From Candidatus Yanofskybacteria bacterium RIFCSPHIGHO2_01_FULL_39_8b (lineage in GTDB: Bacteria; Patescibacteriota; Minisyncoccia; 2-02-FULL-40-12; GWA2-44-9): DNA of 5,711 bases. Location: positions 1,510 through 7,220 of the forward strand of contig MGIZ01000037.1 of NCBI GenBank assembly GCA_001794015.1, read 5' to 3'. The position numbers and the translations under genes were made by a program. Position 1 is the first letter of the stretch; the number at the start of each line of letters is the position of its first letter. The notes beneath the pieces are model-generated. The model was not told the origin of the DNA, did not search any database, and saw nothing but the letters and a program-made list of their open reading frames with translations. Shown here in pieces: positions 1-5,697 of this stretch.

Positions 1-480
1 TACGGTTTGCAAAAATATGTCGGAGAGCTTTATTGCAGGATATTTTATGAAATTTACGGTCTGAATACGGTTTCGCTGCGCTATTTTAATGTTTACGGGC
101 CCCGTCAGCCAAGAGAGGGTTCTTATGTGCCGGTAATTGGAACATTTTTGACCCAAAAAAAACAAGGGAAACCCCTAACTATTACCGGAGATGGAGAACA
201 AACCAGAGATTACACTCACGTTTTCGACGTCATCAGGGCAAATATTTTAGCGATGGAGTCAGATAAGGTAGGTTCGGGCGAAGTAATTAATATCGGAGCC
301 GGTCAAAATCACAGCGTTAATGCAATAGCTCAATTATTTGGCTGGAAAGCTATCCATATCCCGCCTCGGACCGGCGAAATGCGCGACACCCTGGCTGATA
401 TCACGAAGGCAAAGGCATTGCTTGGCTGGCAGCCGGAAATAACCTTGGAAGAGGGGGTTAAAAAATTATTGGAAATATAA
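1..480 (+). CDS. NAD-dependent nucleotide-sugar epimerase/dehydratase, C-terminal half (5' end outside window)
   Basis: This is an extended short-chain dehydrogenase/reductase (SDR) acting on a nucleotide sugar, of the UDP-glucose/UDP-GlcNAc 4-epimerase type, and presumably cytosolic. The frame is open from base 1. The first five codons read YGLQK, which fits the catalytic YxxxK motif, so the missing part is the Rossmann NAD-binding half (about 150 residues in this family). Visible beyond it are the family block NVYGPRQ (fragment residues 30-36), the substrate-domain motif GDGEQTRDYTHV (about 64-75), and a usual C-terminal region (GEMRDTLAD, then LGWQPEITLEEG). The 159 visible codons match the usual C-terminal length, so the 3' end looks complete. 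It ends in TAA one base before the next gene. The internal TTG at position 7 is not a real start, because it lies inside the catalytic motif. The family is clear; the exact substrate and reaction (epimerase or dehydratase) cannot be told from this half. Confidence 0.93.
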   Translation, partial: YGLQKYVGELYCRIFYEIYGLNTVSLRYFNVYGPRQPREGSYVPVIGTFLTQKKQGKPLTITGDGEQTRDYTHVFDVIRANILAMESDKVGSGEVINIGAGQNHSVNAIAQLFGWKAIHIPPRTGEMRDTLADITKAKALLGWQPEITLEEGVKKLLEI

Positions 481-481
481 G

Positions 482-1456
482 ATGCCCACGGCTAAAAAAA
501 TATTAATCACCGGCGGAGCCGGCTTCATCGGCTCCCATTTGGCTGAAAAACTCCTCAAAGCCGGGGAAGAAGTTTTCGTGATTGACGACCTATCCACCGG
601 CAACCTTAAAAACATTGCCCATCTCAAAAATGATAAAAATTTTCATTTTATAAAAGGCACGATTATTGATGCAAGAAAAGTAGAAAAATTAGTTAAAAAA
701 GCTGATCAAGTGTATCACTTAGCCGCCGCCGTGGGCGTTAAAAGAATTATTGATAAACCATTGGAATCATTTCTTTTAAATATCAGAGGAACCGAAATTA
801 TTTTAGACGCCGCAGCAAAATACAAGGTGCCTTTACTATTTACTTCCACTTCTGAAGTCTACGGAAAAAATGACAAGTTGCCCTTCTCCGAAGAGTCGGA
901 CAGAATTTACGGTTCAGCTTACCATAGCCGCTGGGGTTATGCCATGTCTAAGGGAGGAGATGAATTTTTGTCTTTGGCTTATTACCGGGAAAAAGGACTG
1001 CCCGTGGTAATTGTCAGGCTTTTCAATGTAATAGGGCCCCGTCAGACAGGGGTCTACGGTATGGTGGCTCCAAGGTTTATCCAGCAGGCCTTAGCCGGAA
1101 AGCCCATAACCGTTTATGGCGACGGCTACCAGACTAGGTGTTTCGCCTGCGTTTGTGATGTTACGGATGCTTTAATTAAGCTCATGAGCCACCCTAAAGC
1201 AGTTGGCAATATTTTTAACTTAGGTTCAGAAGAGGAAATTTCTATAAAAGAATTAGCGCAGAAGGTCAAAAGAATGACGGGCAGTAATTCAAAAATTGTC
1301 TTTATTCCATACGACAAGGCTTATGGCCGGGATTTCGACGATATGGCTCATAGAAGGCCAGATCTTTCAAAAATTAAAAAACTCATTAACTATCAGCCCA
1401 GAGTAAACTTGGAGCAGAGCCTTTTGAAAATCATTAAATATTACTCGCCCCGTTAA
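482..1456 (+). CDS. NAD-dependent nucleotide-sugar epimerase/dehydratase (extended SDR), full length
   Basis: This is a complete 324-residue extended SDR, the normal length for nucleotide-sugar 4-epimerases, 4,6-dehydratases and UDP-glucuronate decarboxylases. Seen in order: the glycine-rich NAD loop GGAGFIG (residues 11-17), acidic D35/D36 at the end of beta-2 favouring NAD over NADP, YHLAAAVGV (78-86), the active-site strand TSTSEVYG (121-128), catalytic Y153 and K157 in YAMSK, NVIGPRQ (182-188), and the substrate-domain motif YGDGYQTRCF. The SRWGYAMSK...DEF context and the TSEVYG strand resemble a subgroup often labelled UDP-glucose 4-epimerase or UDP-glucuronate decarboxylase; I cannot choose between them. 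It starts one base after the upstream gene stops, with only a weak GGA about 8 nt before the ATG, so translational coupling is likely. It shares the GPRQ and GDG.QTR blocks with its upstream neighbour but is clearly a different subfamily, so the two probably catalyse successive or alternative steps. Confidence 0.94.
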   Translation: MPTAKKILITGGAGFIGSHLAEKLLKAGEEVFVIDDLSTGNLKNIAHLKNDKNFHFIKGTIIDARKVEKLVKKADQVYHLAAAVGVKRIIDKPLESFLLNIRGTEIILDAAAKYKVPLLFTSTSEVYGKNDKLPFSEESDRIYGSAYHSRWGYAMSKGGDEFLSLAYYREKGLPVVIVRLFNVIGPRQTGVYGMVAPRFIQQALAGKPITVYGDGYQTRCFACVCDVTDALIKLMSHPKAVGNIFNLGSEEEISIKELAQKVKRMTGSNSKIVFIPYDKAYGRDFDDMAHRRPDLSKIKKLINYQPRVNLEQSLLKIIKYYSPR

Positions 1457-1497
1457 AAATTCCATAGTATTAAAAGATTTCTTGACGGGATTGAGAT

Positions 1498-2226
1498 ATG
1501 GATAATTTACTAAAAATTTTTAATGGGGTCATGAATAAAAAAATCTGTTTTGCTTCGGTTGACGTGGAAGATGGCGAAGCCGACCACTTAGATGAAATCC
1601 TAAACATTTTTAAAAGATACGATATTCCAGCTACTCTTTTTGTCACGGGGCAAGTTCTGGAGAAATTCCATGATTTGGCGAAAGATTGGGCAAGGGATTA
1701 CGAAATTGCCTGCCACAGTTTTACCCATCGTTTTTGGAACCTAATAAACAATGAAGAGAGAAAGAAAGAATTAGAGGCTTTTGTTTCCCTTTATTTTAAT
1801 ATTTTTCAGAAAAAACCAGAAGGATTCAGGGCGCCATCTCATATTATTGATGAGAAAGGAATCAAACTTCTTGAGGAAAAAGGATTTTTATATGACAGCA
1901 GTGTTGTTCCTCACTACCCCCCATTTAAAAAATACCGCGGCTATAAGGGTCCAAAACCCCTCTTGCCACATTACGTTAACGGATTAAAAATTTTAGAAAT
2001 CCCCGTCAGCGGACAGATGTTCGGAATTCCTTTGGCTGGCGCCTGGATTAGAAAGCTGCCAGGCTGGTTTTATAAAATTTTATTCTTTATTTATTGCCCC
2101 CAATTTATCACTTTAAGCTTTCATTCCTGGGAAAAATCAGAAAAATTTGAAGAAATTATTAAGCTGTTAAAAAGCAAAAACTATCAATTTTTGAATGGAG
2201 CAGAAATTTATCAAAATTACAGATAA
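1498..2226 (+). CDS. Polysaccharide deacetylase (NodB homology domain)
   Basis: This is a 242-residue carbohydrate esterase 4-type enzyme, expected to remove N- or O-acetyl groups from a sugar or glycan using a divalent metal. The NodB motifs are recognisable: motif 1 as SVDVEDGE (D22 and D25 are candidates for the base and metal ligand), motif 2 as H73-S-F-T-H77 (metal-binding histidines), motif 3 as R111-A-P113, then YDSSVVP, and the late His motif LSFHSW (H209). The SVDVED opening and RAPS/YDSSV blocks resemble deacetylases of exopolysaccharide loci, including those linked to XrtA/PEP-CTERM, but the extra C-terminal domain of that group is absent. There is no signal peptide, so a cytosolic or membrane-face role is more likely than secretion. 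An alternative ATG at 1531 (residue 12) starts closer to the domain, but its GGGG lies only 2 nt upstream; the 1498 ATG has GGGA and GAG just ahead. It follows a 41-nt gap and overlaps the next gene by 32 nt. Confidence 0.9.
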   Translation: MDNLLKIFNGVMNKKICFASVDVEDGEADHLDEILNIFKRYDIPATLFVTGQVLEKFHDLAKDWARDYEIACHSFTHRFWNLINNEERKKELEAFVSLYFNIFQKKPEGFRAPSHIIDEKGIKLLEEKGFLYDSSVVPHYPPFKKYRGYKGPKPLLPHYVNGLKILEIPVSGQMFGIPLAGAWIRKLPGWFYKILFFIYCPQFITLSFHSWEKSEKFEEIIKLLKSKNYQFLNGAEIYQNYR

Positions 2227-3148
2227 AAATGAATGGCAGGTTTTGTTGGATAAAGTCTTATTCAAGACTTTTTTTCATTTTTTGGAGTGGGAAGAGTTTT
2301 TAGAGAAAAGTTTTAAGTGGCTGAAATTCGAAAGATATGTTTATAACGAAGAGTGCTTATTAAGCTTGGCGAGAGTGGGTGGTAAATTGATTTCTCATCC
2401 TTTTTGCGAGTACGGCGGGCCCTTGCCATTAACAGAAAAAATAGACGGAGAATTTTTCAGGCGGGATCTTTTTTCCGAATTCAAGGGCTGCATTAGAATC
2501 AGTTTCCATCCGCAGCTGCTTGACTATTTTGGAAAAACCGCGCTTGAAGATTCCGGCCGTGTAAGCTATCTTCTGGAAGATCAGCAAAATTTAAGAAAGA
2601 CTACACGGCATGAAATAGAAAAAGCCCAAGTCAATAATATTCAAGTTGAGAAGTGTCAAAGCGAGAAGGACCTTAGGAATTTTTATAATTTGCATGTTAA
2701 GGGCGCCAAAAGACACAAAATTCCTGCTTATCCTTTTTCTTTTTTTCAGTATTTTTTAAATTCCAAAGAATCGGAAGTAGTTTTGGCTGAAAAAGAAAAC
2801 AAGATTATAGCCGGCAGCGTTTTTCTCTTTTACGGTAGATTTATTCATTACTTCCAAAATGCGATTGATGAAAAACACAAAAATTTAGGGGCCAATCACC
2901 TTATTTTATGGCGGCAAATTCAGAAATGCTTTCTAGAGAACAAAATTTTTGATTTTGGCGGGACGAGGCAGGATTCTTCTCTGCAAGTTTTTAAGCGGGG
3001 TTGGGGAGGCGAAGAACATCCTATTTTTGAATTGGAAAATTATCAAAGCAGTGGTTTTCGTGATTCAAAATTAAGGAATATTTTCGGTCTTCTTCCGCCG
3101 TTTTTCATCAAAAAATTAAGCCCGTCTTTGCTTAAATATAAATTATGA
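2195..3148 (+). CDS. FemAB/GNAT-like acyl- or aminoacyltransferase
   Basis: This 317-residue protein resembles the FemAB-like branch of the GNAT superfamily, whose members add amino acids from aminoacyl-tRNA to peptidoglycan precursors or acyl groups to sugars. The C-terminal half carries the characteristic pattern: a basic RKTTRHEIEKA helix (about 134-144), an FYNLHVKGAKRHKIPAYP segment, a core strand pair VVLAEKENKIIAGSVFLFYG, then NLGANHLILWRQIQ and the signature FDFGGTRQDSSLQVFKRGWGG (about 252-272). The N-terminal part is the more divergent first GNAT lobe. An in-frame TGA at 2192-2194 lies directly before the ATG, so 2195 is the earliest possible start, and no good Shine-Dalgarno is present; translation probably depends on the deacetylase overlapped by 32 nt. 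That coupling suggests acylation or aminoacylation of an amine exposed by the deacetylase, which is inference. Donor and acceptor are unknown, and I see no membrane segment. Confidence 0.82.
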   Translation: MEQKFIKITDKNEWQVLLDKVLFKTFFHFLEWEEFLEKSFKWLKFERYVYNEECLLSLARVGGKLISHPFCEYGGPLPLTEKIDGEFFRRDLFSEFKGCIRISFHPQLLDYFGKTALEDSGRVSYLLEDQQNLRKTTRHEIEKAQVNNIQVEKCQSEKDLRNFYNLHVKGAKRHKIPAYPFSFFQYFLNSKESEVVLAEKENKIIAGSVFLFYGRFIHYFQNAIDEKHKNLGANHLILWRQIQKCFLENKIFDFGGTRQDSSLQVFKRGWGGEEHPIFELENYQSSGFRDSKLRNIFGLLPPFFIKKLSPSLLKYKL

Positions 3149-3864
3149 TGACAAGTCCCGATAATTTTGAAAAAAGGAAAGAAAAATGGGAAAATAAGCA
3201 GGATAATAGGGCTGATTCCGTCAGGCAAGCCACTTTTATTTTGACCGTTAAGAACGCCCTTGAGCTTTTAAGCGTGAAATCCGGCAAGGTGCTAGATATT
3301 GGTTGCGGTTTCGGGGAATTGGCTATTCTTCTGGCTAGAAATACCGATTTTGAGATTACTGGTTTTGATATTTCAAAACCAGCGGTTGAAGTGGCTAGGG
3401 AGAATGTCAGAAAAACTGGTCTTGAGGATAGAATCAAAGTTGAAGAGGGGGACGTTTACTGCCTTAAATATGACGATTGTTCCTTTGACGTAGTGGTGAG
3501 TTTCGGCTATGTTTCGGCGGCAACGTACCGCGGCGCGCAGAAGGAAATCGCCAGGGTTTTAAAGCCGGGGGGGATTTTAATCTGTGACTTCATAAATTGC
3601 CTGTCTTTCTACAAGATTTTTAGCAGTTTGATAAGGATTTTAAAAAAGAATTCCCCATACTATCTCTCGCTTCCTGGAATCAGGCGGGAATTTGAAAAAG
3701 AAGGCCTTATTTTTAAGAGGCAGAGGTTTTTTAACACTTATCCGCCATTAAATTTAAATTTATCTCCCAGGATTTTTCTAGCGTTTGAAAATACTCTTGG
3801 CTGGCTACTCAAAAGATGCCTGGCCAGAGTAAGATTGGTATGTTTTTTGTCCATCCGCAAATAA
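3145..3864 (+). CDS. Class I SAM-dependent methyltransferase
   Basis: This is a 239-residue Rossmann-fold methyltransferase. Motif I is VLDIGCGFGE (residues 49-58), the acidic SAM-ribose ligand is D75 in GFDIS, the adenine-contacting GD is at 102-103, motif IV is FDVVVSFG (114-121), and the post-core LKPGG is at 139-143. The remaining C-terminal hundred residues are rich in aromatic and basic residues and unrelated to the core, so they probably set substrate specificity or touch the membrane surface. The start overlaps the previous stop in an ATGATG arrangement: ATG at 3145 overlaps the TGA at 3146-3148, and the second ATG at 3148 is an equally plausible start. Its place between a FemAB-like transferase and a sugar aminotransferase suggests O- or N-methylation of a sugar or glycan end, but the core motifs do not reveal the substrate. 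A run of seven G occurs at the LKPGG codons (3567-3573). Confidence 0.92.
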   Translation: MMTSPDNFEKRKEKWENKQDNRADSVRQATFILTVKNALELLSVKSGKVLDIGCGFGELAILLARNTDFEITGFDISKPAVEVARENVRKTGLEDRIKVEEGDVYCLKYDDCSFDVVVSFGYVSAATYRGAQKEIARVLKPGGILICDFINCLSFYKIFSSLIRILKKNSPYYLSLPGIRREFEKEGLIFKRQRFFNTYPPLNLNLSPRIFLAFENTLGWLLKRCLARVRLVCFLSIRK

Positions 3865-4913
3865 AGTTGAATAAATTCAAGAAGGTGAATTTGGCTCAGA
3901 AACTTGAGTCATATTTCCCGGGAAAACAATTGATTTTTACCGATATGGGGAGATCGGCTTTCAAGATTATTATTGAAAAACTGAATCTTCAGAATTCGGA
4001 AATTTTAATGCCGGCTTACCTATGCGACATTTTCAAGCCGATTTTGGAAAGATACAATATTAAGCCGATTTTTCTGGACATTGATTTAACAACTTTTCAT
4101 ATCAAAATAGATGAGATGGAAAGGAAAATTACCCCGAACACAAAAGCCGTTCTCGTTTGCCACACTTACGGGCTTTTGTTCGATATAGATAAGCTTCAAA
4201 AATGGGGTTTACCCGTTATCGAGGACTGCGCCCATGCTTTTGGCATAAAATTAAAAAGCGATATTGCCTTTTTCAGTTTATACAAACAATTGCCGGTTCT
4301 GAGGGGCGGGTTGCTGGTTTGCCCGAAGGACTGGCAGATAGGGGAATTGCCAAAGACATCGTTCTCTTTCCGCGATTTTCTATCTCTATTGAATTGTTTT
4401 TCGCTATTCGCTTTTTTTTTCAAAAAATTCGGCGGCGAAATTGCCCCGAAAATTGTAAGAAAAGAAAAGTTGTCGAGCCCGGCCGGACTTAACAACGTAT
4501 CTTTAGCATTATTCTCAAGATCGCTGGAAAACTTTGAGAAAACATTGGAAAACCGCAAGAAAATGGCTTTACTGCTCCAGGAAGAATTAAGGAAATTAGG
4601 ATTTGAAGCGCAAAAATCAGATAACAGTGTTTTTTGCTATCTTTCAGCTTTGGTCCCTAAGAGTTTAGTAGGAAAGAGAGATGAAATCGTCCAAAAATTG
4701 AGTAAAAACGGAATTTTTTGCACTCGTATTTGGCATACCCCCATTATTTTAAATAAAGAAGTCCAGGAAGAGTATAAAATCAACTTGGCTGATTTTCCCA
4801 ACACAGTGGAAGCCGCCCAAAGGATTATTAACTTCCCATTGCAGAATCATTATAAGGAAAAAGATATACCAAAAATAATTAATTCAATTCGTAAAGTAAT
4901 CAATCAATTGTGA
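3816..4913 (+). CDS. DegT/DnrJ/EryC1/StrS-family PLP-dependent aminotransferase
   Basis: This 365-residue fold-type I PLP enzyme belongs to the sugar aminotransferase family that installs an amino group on keto-sugar nucleotides. Seen in order: MGRSAF (44-49) in the cofactor-phosphate region, MPAYLC (65-70), FLDID (86-90), TKAVLVCHTYG (109-119), EDCAHAFG (136-143) with D137 expected to contact the PLP ring nitrogen, and FFSLYKQLPVLRGG (152-165) with K157 as the likely Schiff-base lysine. The lysine-to-GG distance equals that of canonical members, but the segment before it is two residues shorter and the usual glutamate before GG is arginine. The C-terminus (RIINFPLQ...) is typical. The ORF overlaps the methyltransferase by 49 nt; an in-frame TGA at 3786 limits the start, and ATG 3840 (residue 9), with AGAG 10 nt upstream, is a plausible later start. 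It may act on the keto product of the upstream SDR enzymes. A 9-T run lies at 4412-4420. Confidence 0.9.
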   Translation: MPGQSKIGMFFVHPQIKLNKFKKVNLAQKLESYFPGKQLIFTDMGRSAFKIIIEKLNLQNSEILMPAYLCDIFKPILERYNIKPIFLDIDLTTFHIKIDEMERKITPNTKAVLVCHTYGLLFDIDKLQKWGLPVIEDCAHAFGIKLKSDIAFFSLYKQLPVLRGGLLVCPKDWQIGELPKTSFSFRDFLSLLNCFSLFAFFFKKFGGEIAPKIVRKEKLSSPAGLNNVSLALFSRSLENFEKTLENRKKMALLLQEELRKLGFEAQKSDNSVFCYLSALVPKSLVGKRDEIVQKLSKNGIFCTRIWHTPIILNKEVQEEYKINLADFPNTVEAAQRIINFPLQNHYKEKDIPKIINSIRKVINQL

Positions 4914-5293
4914 TGTATAATTGCTGCATTAATATTAAGAAAAATAATCATCAAATTTATATTAATCTAACCGAGGAGGGGAAAAAGAGAGCTGGTTGGC
5001 TTCAGGTTGATTGCCTAAGAATTAAAGAACCCCGGAAATGGGATGGAATGTGGAGAATGGTAATGTTTGATATTAGTAGACTTAAAAATATTTATCGTGA
5101 AGCTTTTCGAGGAAAATTAAAGGAATTAGGATTTTTTCCCCTACAAAAAAGCATTTGGATTCATCCTTTCGACTGCCAAGACGAGATAGGACTTTTAAGG
5201 GAGTTTTTTGGGTTTTCCGAAAAAGAAATGAGGTTAGCGGTTGCTCAGAATATCGGTAGGGATGATTGGCTAAAGAAGGTTTTTAGATTATGA
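4910..5293 (+). CDS. PaaX_M/Cas2-like protein, apparently missing its N-terminal winged helix
   Basis: The ORF encodes 127 residues. Its core, WDGMWRMVMFDI (44-55), RGKLKELGFFPLQKSIWIHPFDCQDEIGLLREFFG and the end DDWLKKVFRL, matches the ferredoxin-like domain shared by PaaX-type regulators and Cas2, in the form common as small regulators in candidate-phyla genomes and often mislabelled Cas2. D54 sits where Cas2 has its conserved strand-1 aspartate. Full-length relatives, as I recall them, are about 180-200 residues with a winged helix ahead of an I-LTEKGKKRA segment. Here the protein begins at what looks like the wing (INIKKNNHQIYINLTEEGKKRA spans residues 7-28), so the DNA-binding helices are absent. 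They are not frameshifted upstream either, since that DNA encodes the aminotransferase end. It starts at GTG 4910 or ATG 4913 with no Shine-Dalgarno, overlapping the aminotransferase stop. It could be a gene remnant or a minimal protein; no cas genes or repeats are near. Confidence 0.75.
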   Translation: MMYNCCINIKKNNHQIYINLTEEGKKRAGWLQVDCLRIKEPRKWDGMWRMVMFDISRLKNIYREAFRGKLKELGFFPLQKSIWIHPFDCQDEIGLLREFFGFSEKEMRLAVAQNIGRDDWLKKVFRL

Positions 5294-5341
5294 ATATGAG
5301 TCATAAATTTCGGACACTGGTTAAGTAATAGAAACGGCAAT

Positions 5342-5377
5342 GGAAAGAAAAAGCCAGTTGCTTGGCGTAACTGGCTT
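5342..5377 (-). terminator. Rho-independent terminator of the minus-strand zinc-ribbon gene
   Basis: A perfect 9-bp inverted repeat, AAGCCAGTT at 5351-5359 and AACTGGCTT at 5369-5377, encloses a 9-nt loop. Read on the minus strand the stem is followed directly by TTTCTTTCC (with the stem's own TT giving five T in a row), the U-rich tail of an intrinsic terminator. On the plus strand the stem is followed by ACTGTAGAG, with no U tract, so it serves the minus-strand gene whose stop lies 17 nt before it, and is not an obvious terminator for the plus-strand operon. Confidence 0.82.
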
Positions 5378-5394
5378 ACTGTAGAGAAGCTTAA

Positions 5395-5682
5395 TCACAT
5401 GCCGTAGTCTAGGGTGTGGGAGTGGTAACCGCAACATTCGCATAGGTTTGCATTCCAATCGAGAATCTCAAAACCTTCTCGACCGCATCTCTTGCAGCGC
5501 TCTTTTACCAACTTTTCCACCTTCAACATACGCTGCCCGCAGTGCCGATGAAAGAGGGAGTGCTTGCCGAAGAGGTCCGGATTGGGCACAAACTCTGGTT
5601 CCCCAATCCTTTCCCACTCGGGACTGTGATCTAGGCACATCCCGTGTGGACACTGCTTTTCTGTGTAGCTATGTTTCTCCAT
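5395..5682 (-). CDS. Small Cys/His-rich zinc-ribbon-like protein, function unknown
   Basis: This is a 95-residue protein I do not recognise. The C-terminal half has a zinc-ribbon pattern: C63-x2-C66-G, 14 residues, then C81-x2-C84-G (with C83 between), followed by H87 and H89. The N-terminal part has a second set of possible ligands: C11-x4-C16-x2-H19, and H41, H45, H47, C48. No signal peptide or membrane segment is seen. It is preferred over overlapping plus-strand frames because it has a near-ideal Shine-Dalgarno upstream, a clear intrinsic terminator just past the stop, and Cys and His in metal-site spacing. It is convergent with the sugar operon and clearly richer in GC, so it is probably unrelated functionally. 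Possible roles include binding nucleic acid or protein through the zinc site, but nothing here decides that. The ATG at 5682 is firmly set by the ribosome binding site. Confidence 0.78.
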   Translation of the reverse strand: MEKHSYTEKQCPHGMCLDHSPEWERIGEPEFVPNPDLFGKHSLFHRHCGQRMLKVEKLVKERCKRCGREGFEILDWNANLCECCGYHSHTLDYGM

Positions 5683-5686
5683 AGCT

Positions 5687-5697
5687 TCACCTCCTTT
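5687..5697 (-). promoter_or_regulatory. Near-perfect Shine-Dalgarno site of the zinc-ribbon gene
   Basis: On the minus strand the bases read AAAGGAGGTGA, an 11-nt match to the complement of the 16S rRNA 3' end, four bases before the ATG at 5682 (six from GGAGGT). It fixes the start of the minus-strand gene and contrasts with the weak or absent sites ahead of every plus-strand gene in the window. The promoter must lie beyond the right edge. Confidence 0.88.

Noticed and set aside
1482..1506. TTGACG followed by GATAAT, looking like a promoter before the deacetylase
   Set aside because: The spacing is only 13 nt, too short for a sigma-70 promoter, and the -10-like element lies inside the coding sequence.
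4196..4558. Minus-strand 120-residue open frame within the aminotransferase
   Set aside because: It is a shadow of the conserved plus-strand gene, with no ribosome site and no recognisable motif.
4916..4921. Perfect TATAAT hexamer at the start of the PaaX/Cas2-like ORF
   Set aside because: No recognisable -35 lies 16-18 nt upstream, and a transcript from it would begin after both candidate start codons. Chance occurrence is likely in AT-rich DNA.
4973..4979. GAGGAGG resembling a Shine-Dalgarno inside the PaaX/Cas2-like ORF
   Set aside because: It encodes the conserved Glu-Glu-Gly of the LTEEGKKRA segment, and no in-frame start codon follows at a suitable distance.
4910..5293. Calling this ORF a CRISPR Cas2 nuclease
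   Set aside because: There are no repeats, spacers, cas1 or other cas genes in the window, and the WDG.WR..FDI and LTEEGKKRA segments point to the PaaX-type family instead.
5288..5306. TTATGA...TCATAA inverted repeat just after the plus-strand operon
   Set aside because: The six-pair stem is almost all A-T and no real T tract follows, so it is too weak to call a terminator.
5301..5340. Short noncoding stretch considered as an insertion-sequence end or scar
   Set aside because: I see no matching inverted repeat elsewhere in the window, no target-site duplication and no transposase; the idea rests only on a vague resemblance.
5448..5684. Plus-strand 78-residue open frame over the zinc-ribbon gene
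   Set aside because: It is antisense to a frame with metal-site cysteines, an ideal Shine-Dalgarno and a terminator. The plus frame has no ribosome site and a low-complexity Ser/Arg-rich product.
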